A stretch of DNA of 64,000 bases from Primula veris. Taxonomy: Eukaryota; Streptophyta; Magnoliopsida; Ericales; Primulaceae. Both the position numbers and the translations under genes were made by a program. A model generated the notes under the pieces. The model worked only from the letters and a program-made list of their open reading frames with translations, was not told where the DNA came from and did not search any database. Shown here in pieces: positions 10,901 to 22,248 of this stretch; the stretch's first letter is position 1, and each line of letters begins with the position of its first letter. The stretch is from contig OY821747.1 in the NCBI GenBank assembly GCA_963682055.1, positions 15,612,258 to 15,676,257 on the forward strand. Reading direction: 5' to 3'.

Positions 10901-11481
10901 TACATTATTTATTTTTGATCATGTGTTTTTGGACCTTGACGGTTAGCTGGGTTGGATGTGACATTTTTTATTATTGGATTGATTTTAGAAAGATCGTGTT
11001 GGCGACTTTTAATTATCTATATTGTGTTATCTGAACAGGTTGATTTTTGTGGAAACAAATAGATACGCAAAGATCATGCCGAAATTTCTATAATTTTTTT
11101 TTTAAATTGCTTTCTTTTTGGTACCGTCACATTTGAGCGTTGTTGATTACCCTTAGACCAATAGTGAATCAAATATGATTATCGGCATGTACTCAAGGAT
11201 CCTTTTGGTTCTTATTTAGTGTGTTGTCGAATGCTTTCGCATGTTTTGTCATTTGAATATTTTTTATTTTAAGTTACATTCACGACTCGGGTTTATCCAA
11301 AATCTGGGGCGTGACAAATTGCATGCCTTTTCCTGCAAAAAAAAATGCAAAATAGTGCAAATAAACCGGGAAAATCCTGAAAAACACAAAATATGGTTTA
11401 AGCAAGCCAAAATGACAACGAAACAACGCTAATATATATATCATTTTTACACATGAAAATGACCATTTCGTGGTATAATCA
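7912..11481 (-). mobile_element. gypsy 5' LTR (about 1.26 kb) split by a solo LTR
   Basis: On the minus strand it starts TGATTATACC at 11481 and runs through 11317, jumps the 2300-bp insertion plus one 5-bp target copy, and continues from 9016 to about 7912. It matches the LTR at 54645-55894 throughout. It carries iterated GACCGGTCAG-like sites at about 8798-8855. The exact 3' end of the LTR is uncertain, because the block shared by both copies ends at 7912. Confidence 0.7.
9017..11316 (+). mobile_element. solo LTR of a gypsy element, 2300 bp, TSD AATTG
   Basis: Starts TGTAACGTCTCGG and ends GGGGCGTGACA, flanked by the direct repeats AATTG at 9012-9016 and 11317-11321. No internal domains or second LTR are present, so it is a solo LTR left by recombination. 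Removing it with one AATTG restores the interrupted host LTR, as comparison with 4170-4180 shows. Inside are a (GA)n tract near 9313, a 16-G run near 10380-10394, and two diverged copies of a ~100-bp segment around GTGGCTCTAAAG(A/G)TGGGTA (10203 and 10425). A truncated relative lies at 17575-19007. Confidence 0.9.
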
Positions 11482-13700
11482 GTTTCACTTTGGTTTTGGT
11501 CTGAACGGAAGTTTTGATCATCCAGTCAATGGTGTAGCGAATCGTTATGTTTGGTTGGAAATAACCTGTGAAACTCCGTAAAGAGCCACAATTGACCAAA
11601 ATATGATCTACCCGATCTAATTTTGAAACCCCAACCCATAAGTCACGGAATCGGAGAGGTGGGAATGATTAGTTATGTTACTTTCAAAAAAGAGCAACAC
11701 ACTGTTAAAAAGTGGAGAAAAGTGTAAGAAGAAAAGAAAATCAAAAGGAGTATGGATCCGAAGAGTGAGACATGATCAAAGTAGCATGTTATGAATCCCA
11801 GGGCAAGAGCTGCACTGAAACACCACCCATATCCCGAAACGGGTAGCCGCTAGGGTTAGGATAGAATTTCTTAATACTAAGACCCCCCTCTTCGATTGGT
11901 TTCCAGAGTGATTGCCAATTAACCCAGTGATATCAATGAGTTGTATAACTTTCTTGGATGGGAAACTAGCTGCTATAGTATAAATTAACATCGAGTGTAG
12001 CACACTTAATGAGTACTAATAATCCGTCCATCGAAAGCCAATTAGTTTTCCATCCTGAAAGTTTCTTCTTTATTTTATTTATTAACTCTTGAAAGAAAAG
12101 GTCTTTTCTATGACCAGATAAGATTGGACAGCCAAGATATATGAATGGTGGATCTTTCATAACAATACCCAACATTTAAGCAGTTCCTTTTTTCTTGCCA
12201 TATTCACTTTATTAGAGCAGTAGGTAACACGCACTGTTAGGTAAATTTACTTTTTGACCTGAAATTTCTTCACACTTCAACAAGATTTCTCTTAGTATAA
12301 GCACTTAGCTCTTATGTGCAAAAGAGAAGATCGCAATATCGTCAGCGAAAGCTAGGTGGGTAATGATGGGGCAGGTCATAGGCATTTTATATGGTTTAAA
12401 TTTACTGTGATTAAGCCAATTATTAAGTGACCTTGATAAAACTTCAGAACCAATAATAAATATATTAGAGGAAATTGGGTCACCTTACTTTAAGCCTCAA
12501 ATATATTTGAAAACCCATGTTGTGTACCGTTAACTAAAACTGAGAAGTAATTGATGGAAATTATTCTTCAAACTTTGTCAATACACACCCCTGAGAAGGC
12601 AATTTTTCTTAACACTTGTATCAAAAATAACCCGGAGACTTTGTCATATGCTTTTTGCATATTGAGCTTCAAAATTAAATTTCCCCCTTCTCTTTTTTTG
12701 TTAAGATCAAAGCAAAGGTCTTGTGCTAATAAAATATTCTCTGTCATATCTCTTCATTTTAAAAAACCATTCTGATTTTGAGAAATCAACAAGGGTTAAT
12801 TTAATTGCAAGTCTACTTGCCATAACTTTTGATATGACTTTGCTACAAAAATTACTCAGACTTGTAGGCATGGTTTCAAAAGTCGCTAGGCGGACTAAAA
12901 GCGGGAGTTGTGCCATGTGGGACTATGCGAATAAGCGGGGTTTAAGCAGGGTCTAGGCGGGAAAACTATATTTTAACATTTTTAGGGTGATTTTTGGATT
13001 TTTATTTCCTATATATGTTATAAGTTCAATCGGGAAGTTAAATTAAACATTATACATCATTAGTTTATCAGTATTGTATCAAGAACTCAACAAAATCATG
13101 TAAATAGTACTCCATGTATAGCCGAGCATACACCAAAATAAATATAAGATGTATTTAAAGACTTTAAATACAAATCTTGATTGATTATAAACATGTTTCT
13201 TGGACTACGAATATATGTATACATAAAAAGTAAAATAAAAATCCCATATTCCGACCGGATTGACCCATTTGACCCGGGTTTGACCATATTAAAGCATTAT
13301 GTTTAATAAGGGCGCCAGACCAAGGCATGGCGCCTAAGCAGGGATTAATCGGAACAAAGCGGGACTTTTGAAACATAACTTGTAGGTCTGAAATCTCCAA
13401 ATTATTAACTTTCTCGATTTTTTACATCATGGCTATTGTTGTAGAAGTTATTACTTTAGATATCTCAGATCCCGAAAAGAGCTGTAGAACGACTTTATGC
13501 ACATCAAAACCTATGATATCCCAATATTTATCCATTTCTTCTTCATAGTCTTCTTTATTAATCATAATATTTAATAACTCACTAGAGATATTGTTTTGAT
13601 GTGGAGGCCCCAAAAGATCCTAATAGAACTCAACAATTGGTATAATAATTTCTATATTGGCATGAACCTCCTTGCCATATTTGTCAAAAATAGAATGGAG
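11482..13700 (-). pseudogene. L1-type LINE, reverse transcriptase region, degenerate
   Basis: On the minus strand, 5' to 3': a segment before the RT (13613-13422, with WDIIGFDV.KVVLQLFSG), RT core (LSNFCSKVISKVMASRLA at about 12860-12790), the catalytic FADD-type motif (LAFADDIAIF at about 12318-12350), and the post-RT region (YLGCPIL, LSGWKTNWLS, IYTIAASFPSKKVI at 12175-11780). Many frames are broken. A 509-bp DNA element interrupts the RT at 12869-13377. 11482-11700 looks like more of the same strand, but I recognise no domain in it. The domain order and the similarity to the LINE at 43-49 kb support the call. Confidence 0.75.
12869..13377. mobile_element. 509-bp non-autonomous DNA transposon, 9-bp TSD
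   Basis: Flanked by ACTTGTAGG at 12860-12868 and 13378-13386. The termini are inverted: CATGGTTTCAAAAGTC on the left, and TATGTTTCAAAAGTC from the right end read in reverse. Subterminal sequence is GC-richer (AGCGGGA, GGCGCC). It carries no coding capacity. Removing it rejoins the LINE RT, as comparison with about 46050 shows. A 9-bp duplication is usual for Mutator-like elements, but the ends do not start with G, so the superfamily is left open. Confidence 0.8.
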
Positions 13701-13705
13701 ATAAG

Positions 13706-14608
13706 TTTTTTTTTTTATCAAACAAACACTTTTATTCCATCAAAACACTGTGTGACCAAACCCAGTATACAAAAAGCCAAAGGCGAACTATTACAAAAAA
13801 AAATTTGCAGCAAAACAAACCAAACTTAGAAAAACAAATCATAGGTACTAATATCAAAAAACAAATTTCTTAATATGCTTAGTTGATCCTTCTAATATGT
13901 GGGTTACGCATATTATCCAAACAGATATGAGCTCGCACACTTTTATGTAGTTCATTTTCCTCCAAAATCATAAAATTTGCACCATTTGATCCTATTTTGT
14001 CTAAGCAATCAGCTACAGAATTTTGTTCTATGTATATATGAACAACTTCATATACAAGCATTTCTCTCAAATCAGCAATTTCATCCCATATTACAGCAAG
14101 CGTAATATGAGAAGACACATTGCATTTTAACCCATGAATCAGCGTCAAAGCATCATATTCGACTATAATATTGCCCAGTCCTAGGTTATAGCAAATTTGC
14201 AGTCCTACTAACATAGATTTTTCTTCCATCAACAAACATGACAACTCATTTGCCTCAAATGCATATGCAAACAAACATTTAGCATCTTCATTCCTCAACG
14301 CCCCCTACTCCCCTTTTTAAAATATTTTTAAAAGATCCATATGTATTTAACTTTAATATCCCTTTTGGCAGGGCTAGCCAGTTCACAAAGACAACTTTTT
14401 TAACCTTACAAGGCTTACTGACAATACCCAGAGTTGTTAAGCTTAAATCATCAAAATTCCTTAACTTTGTCTTTGGCTCCACACACATATTTATTCCTTT
14501 TAGCCATACCTTCACTTTGTTAATCACCCTTTCTTTACACAGTAGGAAACCTACTCTTATACATGAACATGTGGCGAGAATTTGAAAAACGGAAAATACG
14601 CATACCAT
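13706..14608 (-). pseudogene. 5'-truncated LINE 3' end with RNase H domain and poly(A)
   Basis: On the minus strand, LPKGILKLNTYGSFK (near 14350) opens an RNase H domain. It continues after a frameshift (14298-13879) through KSMLVGLQICYNLGLGNIIVEYDALTL and IEQNSVADCLDKIG, both standard in LINE RNase H. The T run at about 13707-13718 on the + strand is its poly(A) tail. It lies upstream of the other LINE's RT, so it is a separate, nested or adjacent insertion. It is truncated at about 14610. Confidence 0.75.
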
Positions 14609-14639
14609 CTTATGGGTTTAAATCTTTAGATACGTCTGA

Positions 14640-15550
14640 TTTGTTATTAATTTATTTGTTCACACCAATTTAGGGAGGTTTAATATTGTATAAGTTGCAT
14701 GCTAAATATATTATAATAGTGTATTGGCAATTATCAATTTTCATGCGACAGTCCCTAAAAATTACAAATAAGATCGTTTTAGAAAACCTACATTATTACT
14801 TCCTTAATTATAAAGTGATGTTAGGTCTGATAATTCCTCCAAAGTACCCCTAGAAATTTCATGTAGGGGGGACCGACAGTAGGTCTGCCTTAGTTATGCT
14901 TGCCCTACGACTCTGTTTGGGGAGTGGATCATTCTACTTTGTGTTACAACCACATATTCTTTAGACATATATATATAAATATTTATAAGAATCCGTAGCA
15001 ATAATTCTTCAATTGAACATCATCTCTAGGCAAAGTACTTGATTGCAAACAAGGAAAATTTCGATGAGAAAAAGGCAGAAAAGTTGCCTAGAGCTATAAA
15101 GAAGGAAGGGTAGTTAAATTGTTGGAGGATAAAAGCAGCCAAAATGCTCAAATTAAAATCCAAGTGGCTAATATATATATGAAAAAAAAAAAAAAAAAGA
15201 AGACTAAGAGTTGAAAGGCCAAAGTGCATATGGATTCGCCAGAATAAAAAAACAGAAGCTTGTAAGCATTGTCGCATGCATGTATGCATATTATGTTAAA
15301 AAGCAAGTAATAGTCAAGTTTAATAAAATGGTGATTTGCAAATGTTTTCTCAAAATGACTATCGAAATACGAGTAACAAATACACACTTGACGGTGAATG
15401 GACCAACAACATATGCAATGTTATACCAGGCTATTTTGGGCCGAGAGGCATTTTTAACAACAAACACTACATATCTTTAAAGGTCTTACCATGTTTTGAT
15501 TTAATTATAAAGTGTTTGCACTTTCTTGTTTTCATGTGATCTTATAAGAT
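14640..15550. other. no recognisable gene or repeat
   Basis: AT-rich. It contains a 19-A run at about 15181-15199. Several open frames of 60-90 codons are low-complexity and match no family I recognise. It may be old transposon or intergenic DNA. Confidence 0.4.
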
Positions 15551-16165
15551 TTGGGGAGAGTTATGTTAGCATTGAGGAGACTTATCTGTTTTTGGGTGTC
15601 GTTTTAGTAAACCCTCACGAGACTATAACTCGTCCTTTTATGCCTTAAAGGTTTAAAGGCTTATTCCATACGCTAAATGCAATCATGATTCCTATGAAAC
15701 TGAGTTAGGATTTTATTTTTATTGTTTTAGTATTTAGACACTCAGTTAAATTCCGCCTAGCTACCGCTTGCGACACTCAAGGGATAGTATCGAGCTAGTT
15801 GGGGGGTGTGATGCGACCTAGAAACTGTCATTTTCTGCCTTATTTATGATGTTAAATCCAACTTTATACTACGTAAATAGGTATTATTATATCAATTTAC
15901 TGTTTTATTGTATCTTGGAGACCATTTATCTATTATGAGTGAAATTTGTCCTTTTTAAGTGCATTTATTACTATGATTGGCCCTAGTCTCTTCCTTGGAA
16001 AAAAGGATCTGTTTTTATAAAATAATTTTTAAGCCAATCATTGGTTTACCTAGAGAGTGGAGATTTGAAAATCATCATCGTCAAGGCCTAATCATAAGTA
16101 GTTCGCTGATAAGTTTAGAACATGCTTTACTTCTAATTCTGTTAGCTTTTCTGCATTTTTTTTTA
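15550..16165 (+). mobile_element. gypsy 3' end: polypurine tract and LTR start
   Basis: The string GAGCTAGTTGGGGGG (15792-15806) is a typical gypsy polypurine tract. It is followed at 15807 by TGTGATGCGACC, a plausible LTR start. The upstream 250 bp has the look of a gypsy 3' untranslated region. The LTR seems cut at about 16165, where copia sequence begins. This family differs from the two gypsy families elsewhere in the window. Confidence 0.5.
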
Positions 16166-16169
16166 TCAA

Positions 16170-16420
16170 CTAGAGCCTAAGACTTGTGAACAAGCATTAT
16201 TAGATGACGATTTGACTGATGCTATACATGATGAGTTGCACCAATTCAAACATATTGATGCGTGGGCACCAGTACCTAGACCAAAGCGTCAATCTGTTAT
16301 TGGAACGAAGTGGGTACACCAAATTAAAATGGATGAAGAGGTATAGTTACTCATAACAAAGCAATATTAGTTGCTAAAAGCTATATTCAAGAGGAAGGAA
16401 TTGAAATTTATGATAATTTT
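16170..16420 (+). pseudogene. copia reverse transcriptase N-terminal fragment
   Basis: A degraded frame reads EPKTCEQALLDD.LTDAIHDELHQF and then PRPKRQSVIGTKWVHQIKMDEE, the start of the copia RVT_2 domain. It ends abruptly at 16420, where the LTR begins. A homologous longer copy is at 19140-20215. Confidence 0.7.
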
Positions 16421-17570
16421 TGTTGAACCTTCTCATAATTATGAAAGTTTGTGAACCAGTTCGTAATTAACGAAATTTTAAATGAATGACAAAATGCATG
16501 TAATTTAACTTAATGAAATTCATTAGTCGTACAAAAATTTACACCAAGTGTTTTTCCGACGATAAACACATTTGAAATGTAAAGGAAAAGACTAAACTCA
16601 AAGGATCAAATTGAATTAAGGAATAATTCAATATAAAAAACAATCCAATCAATTAGATTGTAAAGTAACCGGTTAGATTCTGTATATATGGAAAGGTTAA
16701 CAACAATTTTTGAAATTCAAAATAATTTCAAAAGTTTCAAAGGAACGTTGGAGGATATTTTCAGGGAACAGAGGAGTTTTAGGATGATGATTAAATGCCA
16801 TAAGTGTCATCAAGGCGCGAGATATTCGAGATTCAAAACAGCCAGCCGTTAGACCAAATCTACATAATCCAACCGATTAGACCGAAAACCAACCGGTTAG
16901 AATCAATGAAATTTTGAATTATGAAGAGAAACAGATATCTACACCCCCAACACTATAAATAGATGTCTTCCCATTCACATTTCGGTACACCACTCCAGAG
17001 TAAAAAAATCAAGGTTATATCTTTCATTCTTGCTTATTTTCAATCTTTCGAAAGCCAAAAATCCATTCGTTAAGCCTTTGACAATTGATCCAAACTCCCC
17101 ATACACTTTATATACATATTTTTCAGATAGTTTGATTGGTTGTAGACTCTTGATTGTCTCAAAATGTTTTTGGTTCAATCAACAAGTCAAGAGTATTTCA
17201 ATTCTTGTAATACTGTTGTATGTGCCTAGATAAAAGCTTCGTGTTTAGCAAGAGGGTCTCTTTTCCCTTTAAGGAAAAGTGTTGTAAATGATATCTCTTC
17301 CCTTAAAAGAAGAGAAGTTGTATGGGTATGCTTCTCTTTAAGGAAAATTAATAAATCTCAACATCCGCTGTGACTTGGGGACATGACGTAGTCTCGATTG
17401 AGGCGAACCTTGATAAATCTGGTGTGTCATTTACTTTCTCTCAATTTATTTCTAGCACTTCTACTTACTTACTTGTCCTTTTATATACTGCGATTATTGT
17501 TTATATAAATATGTATATATCTGTGGCTTGGCTTTGTGCAAAAGAGACCTGAGACTGAAGCAAACATCTA
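16421..17570 (+). mobile_element. copia LTR (about 1.15 kb)
   Basis: Begins TGTTGAACCT at 16421 and matches 26669-27930 over most of its length. It contains CACTATAAATAG (about 16962-16973), a good TATA box, and iterated AACCGGTTAG sites (about 16670 and 16895). The 3' end is near 17570, where minus-strand gypsy LTR sequence follows. It may be a solo LTR or the 5' LTR of the copia pieces downstream. Confidence 0.7.
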
Positions 17571-17574
17571 TAAT

Positions 17575-19007
17575 CAAGATCAACTGAATTAATAATAAAA
17601 TAAAACAAGACTCAACGAAACATAAAGTCGGGATTGCCTCATAGGTACCCACTTTTAGAGCCACTCTGCTCTAGGACCCAAACTGCAATGGTTCCCTCAC
17701 CCATATTCTGACACTAATATGTGACCAAAAGATATGGGACCGGCTTTAAGGGGACTAACCATATGGTACCGATATACCTAATCCTTGCGTAAGTTTCCGG
17801 GATCTCACTGTAAGCTGACACAGCTCCGTCTTAACACTTGGTACTGCAATCCCTAAAATAAATATAAAAGACTCCGAATACCAAACACGAAAACAGTAAA
17901 CTCCACAATAAAACATAAAACACACTTTATAATATTTGATGGAATTAGATAAACACATCACAACAAAAGTATACACGCTATCACCACAAGAGTATACCCG
18001 ATATCACCACTGCCACACTTTCACCACTTTCACACTTTCACATTTTTTAAAGATTTAATTAAATAACACATTTAAATAACCTTTTTTTTTCCATAATTCA
18101 TTTTATAATAAAAATAGTAAAATCGCCATACACAATATAATCACCATAAAAATAACGATGCAAAACTGTTACACACAAAATACAATAACATGATGCAATA
18201 CACACTAACCATTTTACATACTTTAGAATACAACAAACACCACACAAAACCGCCTTTAAAGCGAAACATATATTCCTCCCCCTTATCTACGCAAACGAGA
18301 GCTCGTTTGTCAAATACCCCCAAAATCAAGCCGAAACCCACCTAACGGTTAGAAACAGATCTGGACAGGCCAAAACAGTCCCTCAACAGCCCTAAAAATG
18401 TAATTAAAACGAGTTGCGGATTAATATAAAAGTAACTAATTCGGATTATAGTAAATATTCCCAAAAATGGGTTTTTATAAAAGTCAAAATCAGATGAAAC
18501 GGCTTACATGAATAGATAGGAATCGAAGAGTAGATCAAAATAATGTATTTAACCTTTAAAAACGGAGTCCGAACGCACCCGAAACGGAATCAAACCCCGG
18601 ATGCCTGAAACCCGATAAAAACCCATGCACCACTGCCCAAACTCGCCGATCAGACCTCACCAGTCCCTTTCCGGCGACCTAAACCCCTTCTCCGACATTC
18701 GTCTCTCTCTCTCTCTATGTCAACTTCGCTGGTCTCTCTCTCTTCTATTATCTCTCTCTATATCTATGTAGATGTATATATGTAATATGTATATGTATTA
18801 TCTATATATTTAGGTTTTAGTATAATTAATTTACTAATTTGTCCACTTACTTATTACATGATACAAATCACCCCACAACTATTATATACATCCAATTCCA
18901 TATCACACATGTATATTTCACACAAATAAGTAATCACTCACAAAACTAAATATCACTATCTTATTACTAAAATTAATAATAAATTACAAAATTTCCGAGA
19001 CGTTACA
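17575..19007 (-). mobile_element. truncated gypsy LTR, same family as the solo LTR
   Basis: On the minus strand it starts TGTAACGTCTCGG at 19007. It follows the solo LTR at 9017 through the GTGGCTCTAAAAGTGGGTA segment (about 17655) and the CAATCCCGACTTT segment (about 17630), then stops near 17575. The distal ~0.85 kb of the LTR is missing. The orientation is opposite to the solo LTR. Confidence 0.8.
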
Positions 19008-19139
19008 AGGGTTTTCCTTGAGTTAGCAATTTGTGCTAACCAAGTTTTTCTCGTTTCTGGTTTAATGAAATTTACTTAACTTCCAAAAAAATGATTTAAT
19101 TATTGGCAGTCCTGCTAATAAGGTTAGAACACGTTTTAC

Positions 19140-20215
19140 AATTTCTTTCTCAAGTAGAATCTAAGACTATTGAAAAAGTATTATTCGACGTCGATTGGAC
19201 TAATGCTCTGCATGATGAATTGCACCAATTCGAATGTAATGATGTGTGTACTAGTACCTAGACCAAAACATCAATCTGTTATGGGAACGAAGTGAGTATA
19301 CATAAACAAAATGGATAAGGACGGTATAGTTACTCGTAACAAAGCAAGATTAGTTGCTAAATGATATAATCAAGAACAAGGAATTGAATTTGATGAAACA
19401 TTTGCACATGTTACACGTCTTGAATCAATATGCATGCTTTTCGCTTATGCATCCGACAACCGTTTTGAACTTTTTGAAATAAAGTGATTTTCTAAATGGA
19501 CAAAGTAGCGAGAAAGTTTATGTTGAATAGCCTGCTCGTTTTATAAATTATGTTTTTCTAAACCATGTGTATATACTAAAAAAAAACCCTCTATGGCTTG
19601 AAACAAACAACTCGAGTATGGTATGAAAGGTTAAGTAAGTTTCTCACTAATAAATGCTTTTCTATGGAAACATTAGACGCCGCACTCTTTTAAAAGAAGA
19701 AAGAAGAGAATTTATTGATTATACAAATATATGTTGATGACATTATATTTGGTACTACTAACCCTTCGATTTGCGAAGAATTTGATAAGATCAGGCTAGT
19801 TGAATTAGAAATGAGAATGATGGATGAACTAACCTACTTCTTGTGATTGCAAATTAACAAACAAGTGAAGGAAACTTCATTTATCAAGAGAAGTTCACAA
19901 AAGACCTCATAAAAAAGTACAATATGAACGACGCCAAGATAGCGAAAACGCCAATGAGTCCTAGAACAACACTCAACATAGATAAAAAAGGTAAACCTGT
20001 AGATGAAAAGACATATCGAGGTATGATTAAATCCCTACTTTATTTAACAACATGTAGATATGATATTATGATTAACGCCTGTCTCAGTGCTAGATTCCAA
20101 TCTGCTCCTAAAGAATCCCATGTTATTGCTATCAAAAGGATTCTTTGATATCTTTTAGTAGCAACCAACCTTGAACTATTCTATTCTATCCGAAATAAAT
20201 CAGTAACATTTAATT
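19140..20215 (+). pseudogene. copia reverse transcriptase remnant
   Basis: The frames include ESKTIEKVLFD.DWTNALHDELHQFE, DGIVTRNKARLVAK, EQGIEFDETFAHVTRLESI, QIYVDDIIFGTTNPS (the catalytic YVDD, about 19730-19770), and NDAKIAKTPMSPRTTLN...KTYRGMIKSLLYLT. All are hallmarks of copia RVT_2. Several stops and frameshifts break it. It is cut at about 20215 by LINE sequence on the other strand. Confidence 0.8.
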
Positions 20216-21115
20216 GTTAACAAATAATGAGTCTCCCTAATAATCCTTGAAGTTCTGCAAAATTGTTAGTCTCAATGCCAAGGGAAATAGAATAAGCAAC
20301 AATTAAGTCACCATTAGAATCTCAAATAACATCCCCTGCACCTGCACTACCTGGATTCTCGAATGAGGACCCATAAAAATTCATTTTCAATTTACCAGAA
20401 GGTGGTAAAACCCAAGCTAAGGCCTTAGGTAATTTAGTCTTACATTTAAGTATGGGGATATTCAAATTTGTAGTAAAAAATACAGTGAAGGAGGAGGGAG
20501 GAACAACAGGTTTCATGAAATAATTAACCTCTTTAATCTACACAATCACCTTACTAATAATACTTGTATGATTCATATCATCATTTTGATATTTATAATA
20601 GTTTCTGATGAACCAAATTTCCAAAAAAATGAAAAAAGAATAATTGAGGCAATTAAGTCTAATTGAGAAGAGTTATTCCATATCCTACATCAGTGACAAG
20701 TCCAATCTTTCCAAGACAAATTAGGAAGGTATTTAACACCAAATGCGTTACAAAAAAAACCTCATACAACAGTAACAATCTTACTCTTACCAAATAAGTG
20801 GTCCACTTCATCTTCTTTGTGGGCTCCTCTACAGCAACTGCATTTAGAAGCTAAGGCAATACCAATTTTTTTTAATTTAATAGAATTAGTCCAAAGTTTC
20901 CAAGAGAAAATTGAGATTTTGTTAGGTAAAACTTTATTCCAAATAAATTTAGCCATGGGCCAATTAAGGCCGTTATTTCTAAGAAAAATATAGGCACTTT
21001 TAGTGGTAAAAACAGTAGATTCATTGTGTGGCCAGTAGCTAACATCAAGACCATTCCTAATTTGCATATCAAAAGAGGTGATATAGTGCAAAAATTGTGG
21101 TTACCAAGGGTATTC
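20216..21115 (-). pseudogene. LINE fragment: zinc-binding RT C-terminus and RNase H start
   Basis: On the minus strand, 21091-20762 encodes a zf-RVT-type region (TTKSAYIFLRNNG, FIWNKVLPNKISIFSWKLW, CSCCRGAHKEDEVDHLF). 20516-20322 encodes an RNase H start (LPPSGKLKMNFYGSSFENPG, Asp replaced by Tyr). It is truncated on both sides. Confidence 0.7.
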
Positions 21116-21119
21116 AATT

Positions 21120-21835
21120 ATCTAAATCCCAACGGCCGAGCTACCGAGATATATGGGTAGATTTTTAAAGCTTCCATGCAATCAAGTAGCTAGTTGCATC
21201 GATTTTCCAACGGTGACCATGGTAATTGGTGATCGACACAGGTGCATTCGCAAATATAATGCTCGGAAGGAATTTTTACTCAATTCTGTCTAAAAAAGCT
21301 ACATCCTTACAACAAAAGAATAATAATGGCGGAAGGTCACCAATTAGGGAAGGCCCATGGGATAGCCAAGGAGTTGAGTTGTTGGATTCATGATTTTGAT
21401 CACATATTGGACTTCATTGTCTATGATATACCCATAGTACAGTCTCAAAATAGACTAAATAAAGTGATACTAGGGGCGCCATTCTTAAAAGCATCTCAAG
21501 CAATGATCGACTATAGGAGTCAAGAGGTCACAATACATTGTGCAAATAGATGCATCACCTTTGAAATCCTAATGTTTGTTGGAGGAATTCAATGTTTCCA
21601 CGACAAGTCTTCAAAGGAAGCGCTCGAGAAGCACAGTCGTACTTTGCTGCAAATGTTTTCAACCTATCAAAGAAGGTTAGAAGATTCTTTTTCTTGGATC
21701 CACCACGGTATAATGGTACATGCTAGTTTGGATTGGACAAAATGGATACAACACATAGGAAGAGTTATCAGATCCAGAAGAAGAAGAGTTTGTGTTAGTC
21801 ACGACAAGTGAAAAAGCAGAAAAGGACAATGCTCT
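21120..21835 (+). pseudogene. gypsy protease fragment (duplicate of 25010-25735)
   Basis: Matches the downstream gypsy copy from CTACCGAGATATATGGGTAG onward. Here the active-site segment reads IDTGAFANIM, keeping the catalytic Asp, but a short deletion upstream of it breaks the frame. The open frame at 21326-21811 continues with the flap and C-terminal region (VILGAPFLKASQAMIDYRSQ). Truncated at both ends. Confidence 0.75.
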
Positions 21836-21842
21836 TGGAAAT

Positions 21843-22020
21843 TATGATTATGGTTAGATGCTTTCTCATTCCTACACCTATGTACTTGGTTAGATGCTTA
21901 GATGCTTTCTCCTTCCTACACCTACGTAATTGATTATGGTTATATCTTCAATTTTAAAAACCGTATTATTTATGAAATTATGGTCAAATGCTTTCTCATT
22001 CCTACACCTACGTACTTGGA
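21843..22020 (+). repeat. three copies of a ~33-bp unit
   Basis: ATGCTTTCTCATTCCTACAC occurs near 21858 and 21987, with a variant (TCC for TCA) near 21903. Unit ends read CTACGTA(C/A)TTGG. Spacing is irregular and the spacers differ. No element is recognised. Confidence 0.65.
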
Positions 22021-22248
22021 AGTAACCCATAAAATGACTTACTACATTTACACTTCCACTCACTTCTATCAAATCAATCGACCTAAGCTTATTCTTAATT
22101 GAATAAAGCAAATCGTATGAGATTGTTCCTTGCCCCTAGCATTTGGTGGTTTGATAACGCACTTTGCACAAATCCGAATAATATCCATCTCTAGGAACCC
22201 TATCTATCTCTTACCCAAATTTAAGATTAACCAAATCTTCTTAGAAAG

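Larger units (their letters stand above)
3899..11481 (-). mobile_element. decayed Ty3/gypsy element, nested host of a copia and a solo LTR
   Basis: Read on the minus strand: 5' LTR 11481 down to about 7912 (split by a solo LTR), gag-like and protease-like remnants (7703-6341), a copia fragment inserted on the + strand (5480-~6345), 3' untranslated region (5479-4329) with a purine-rich tract, and the start of the 3' LTR (4328-3904), cut at the duplication junction. The LTR start TGATTA(A/T)ACC is shared with copies at 22249 (+) and 55894 (-). Reverse transcriptase and integrase were not found, so it is non-autonomous and internally deleted. Confidence 0.75.

Noticed and set aside
11500..11660. 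LINE endonuclease fragment on the minus strand
   Set aside because: One frame looks slightly like RIDRV...VN, but it needs frame choices and lies downstream of the RT, the wrong order.
21843..22020. CRISPR or tandem satellite
   Set aside because: Only three imperfect copies at irregular spacing.
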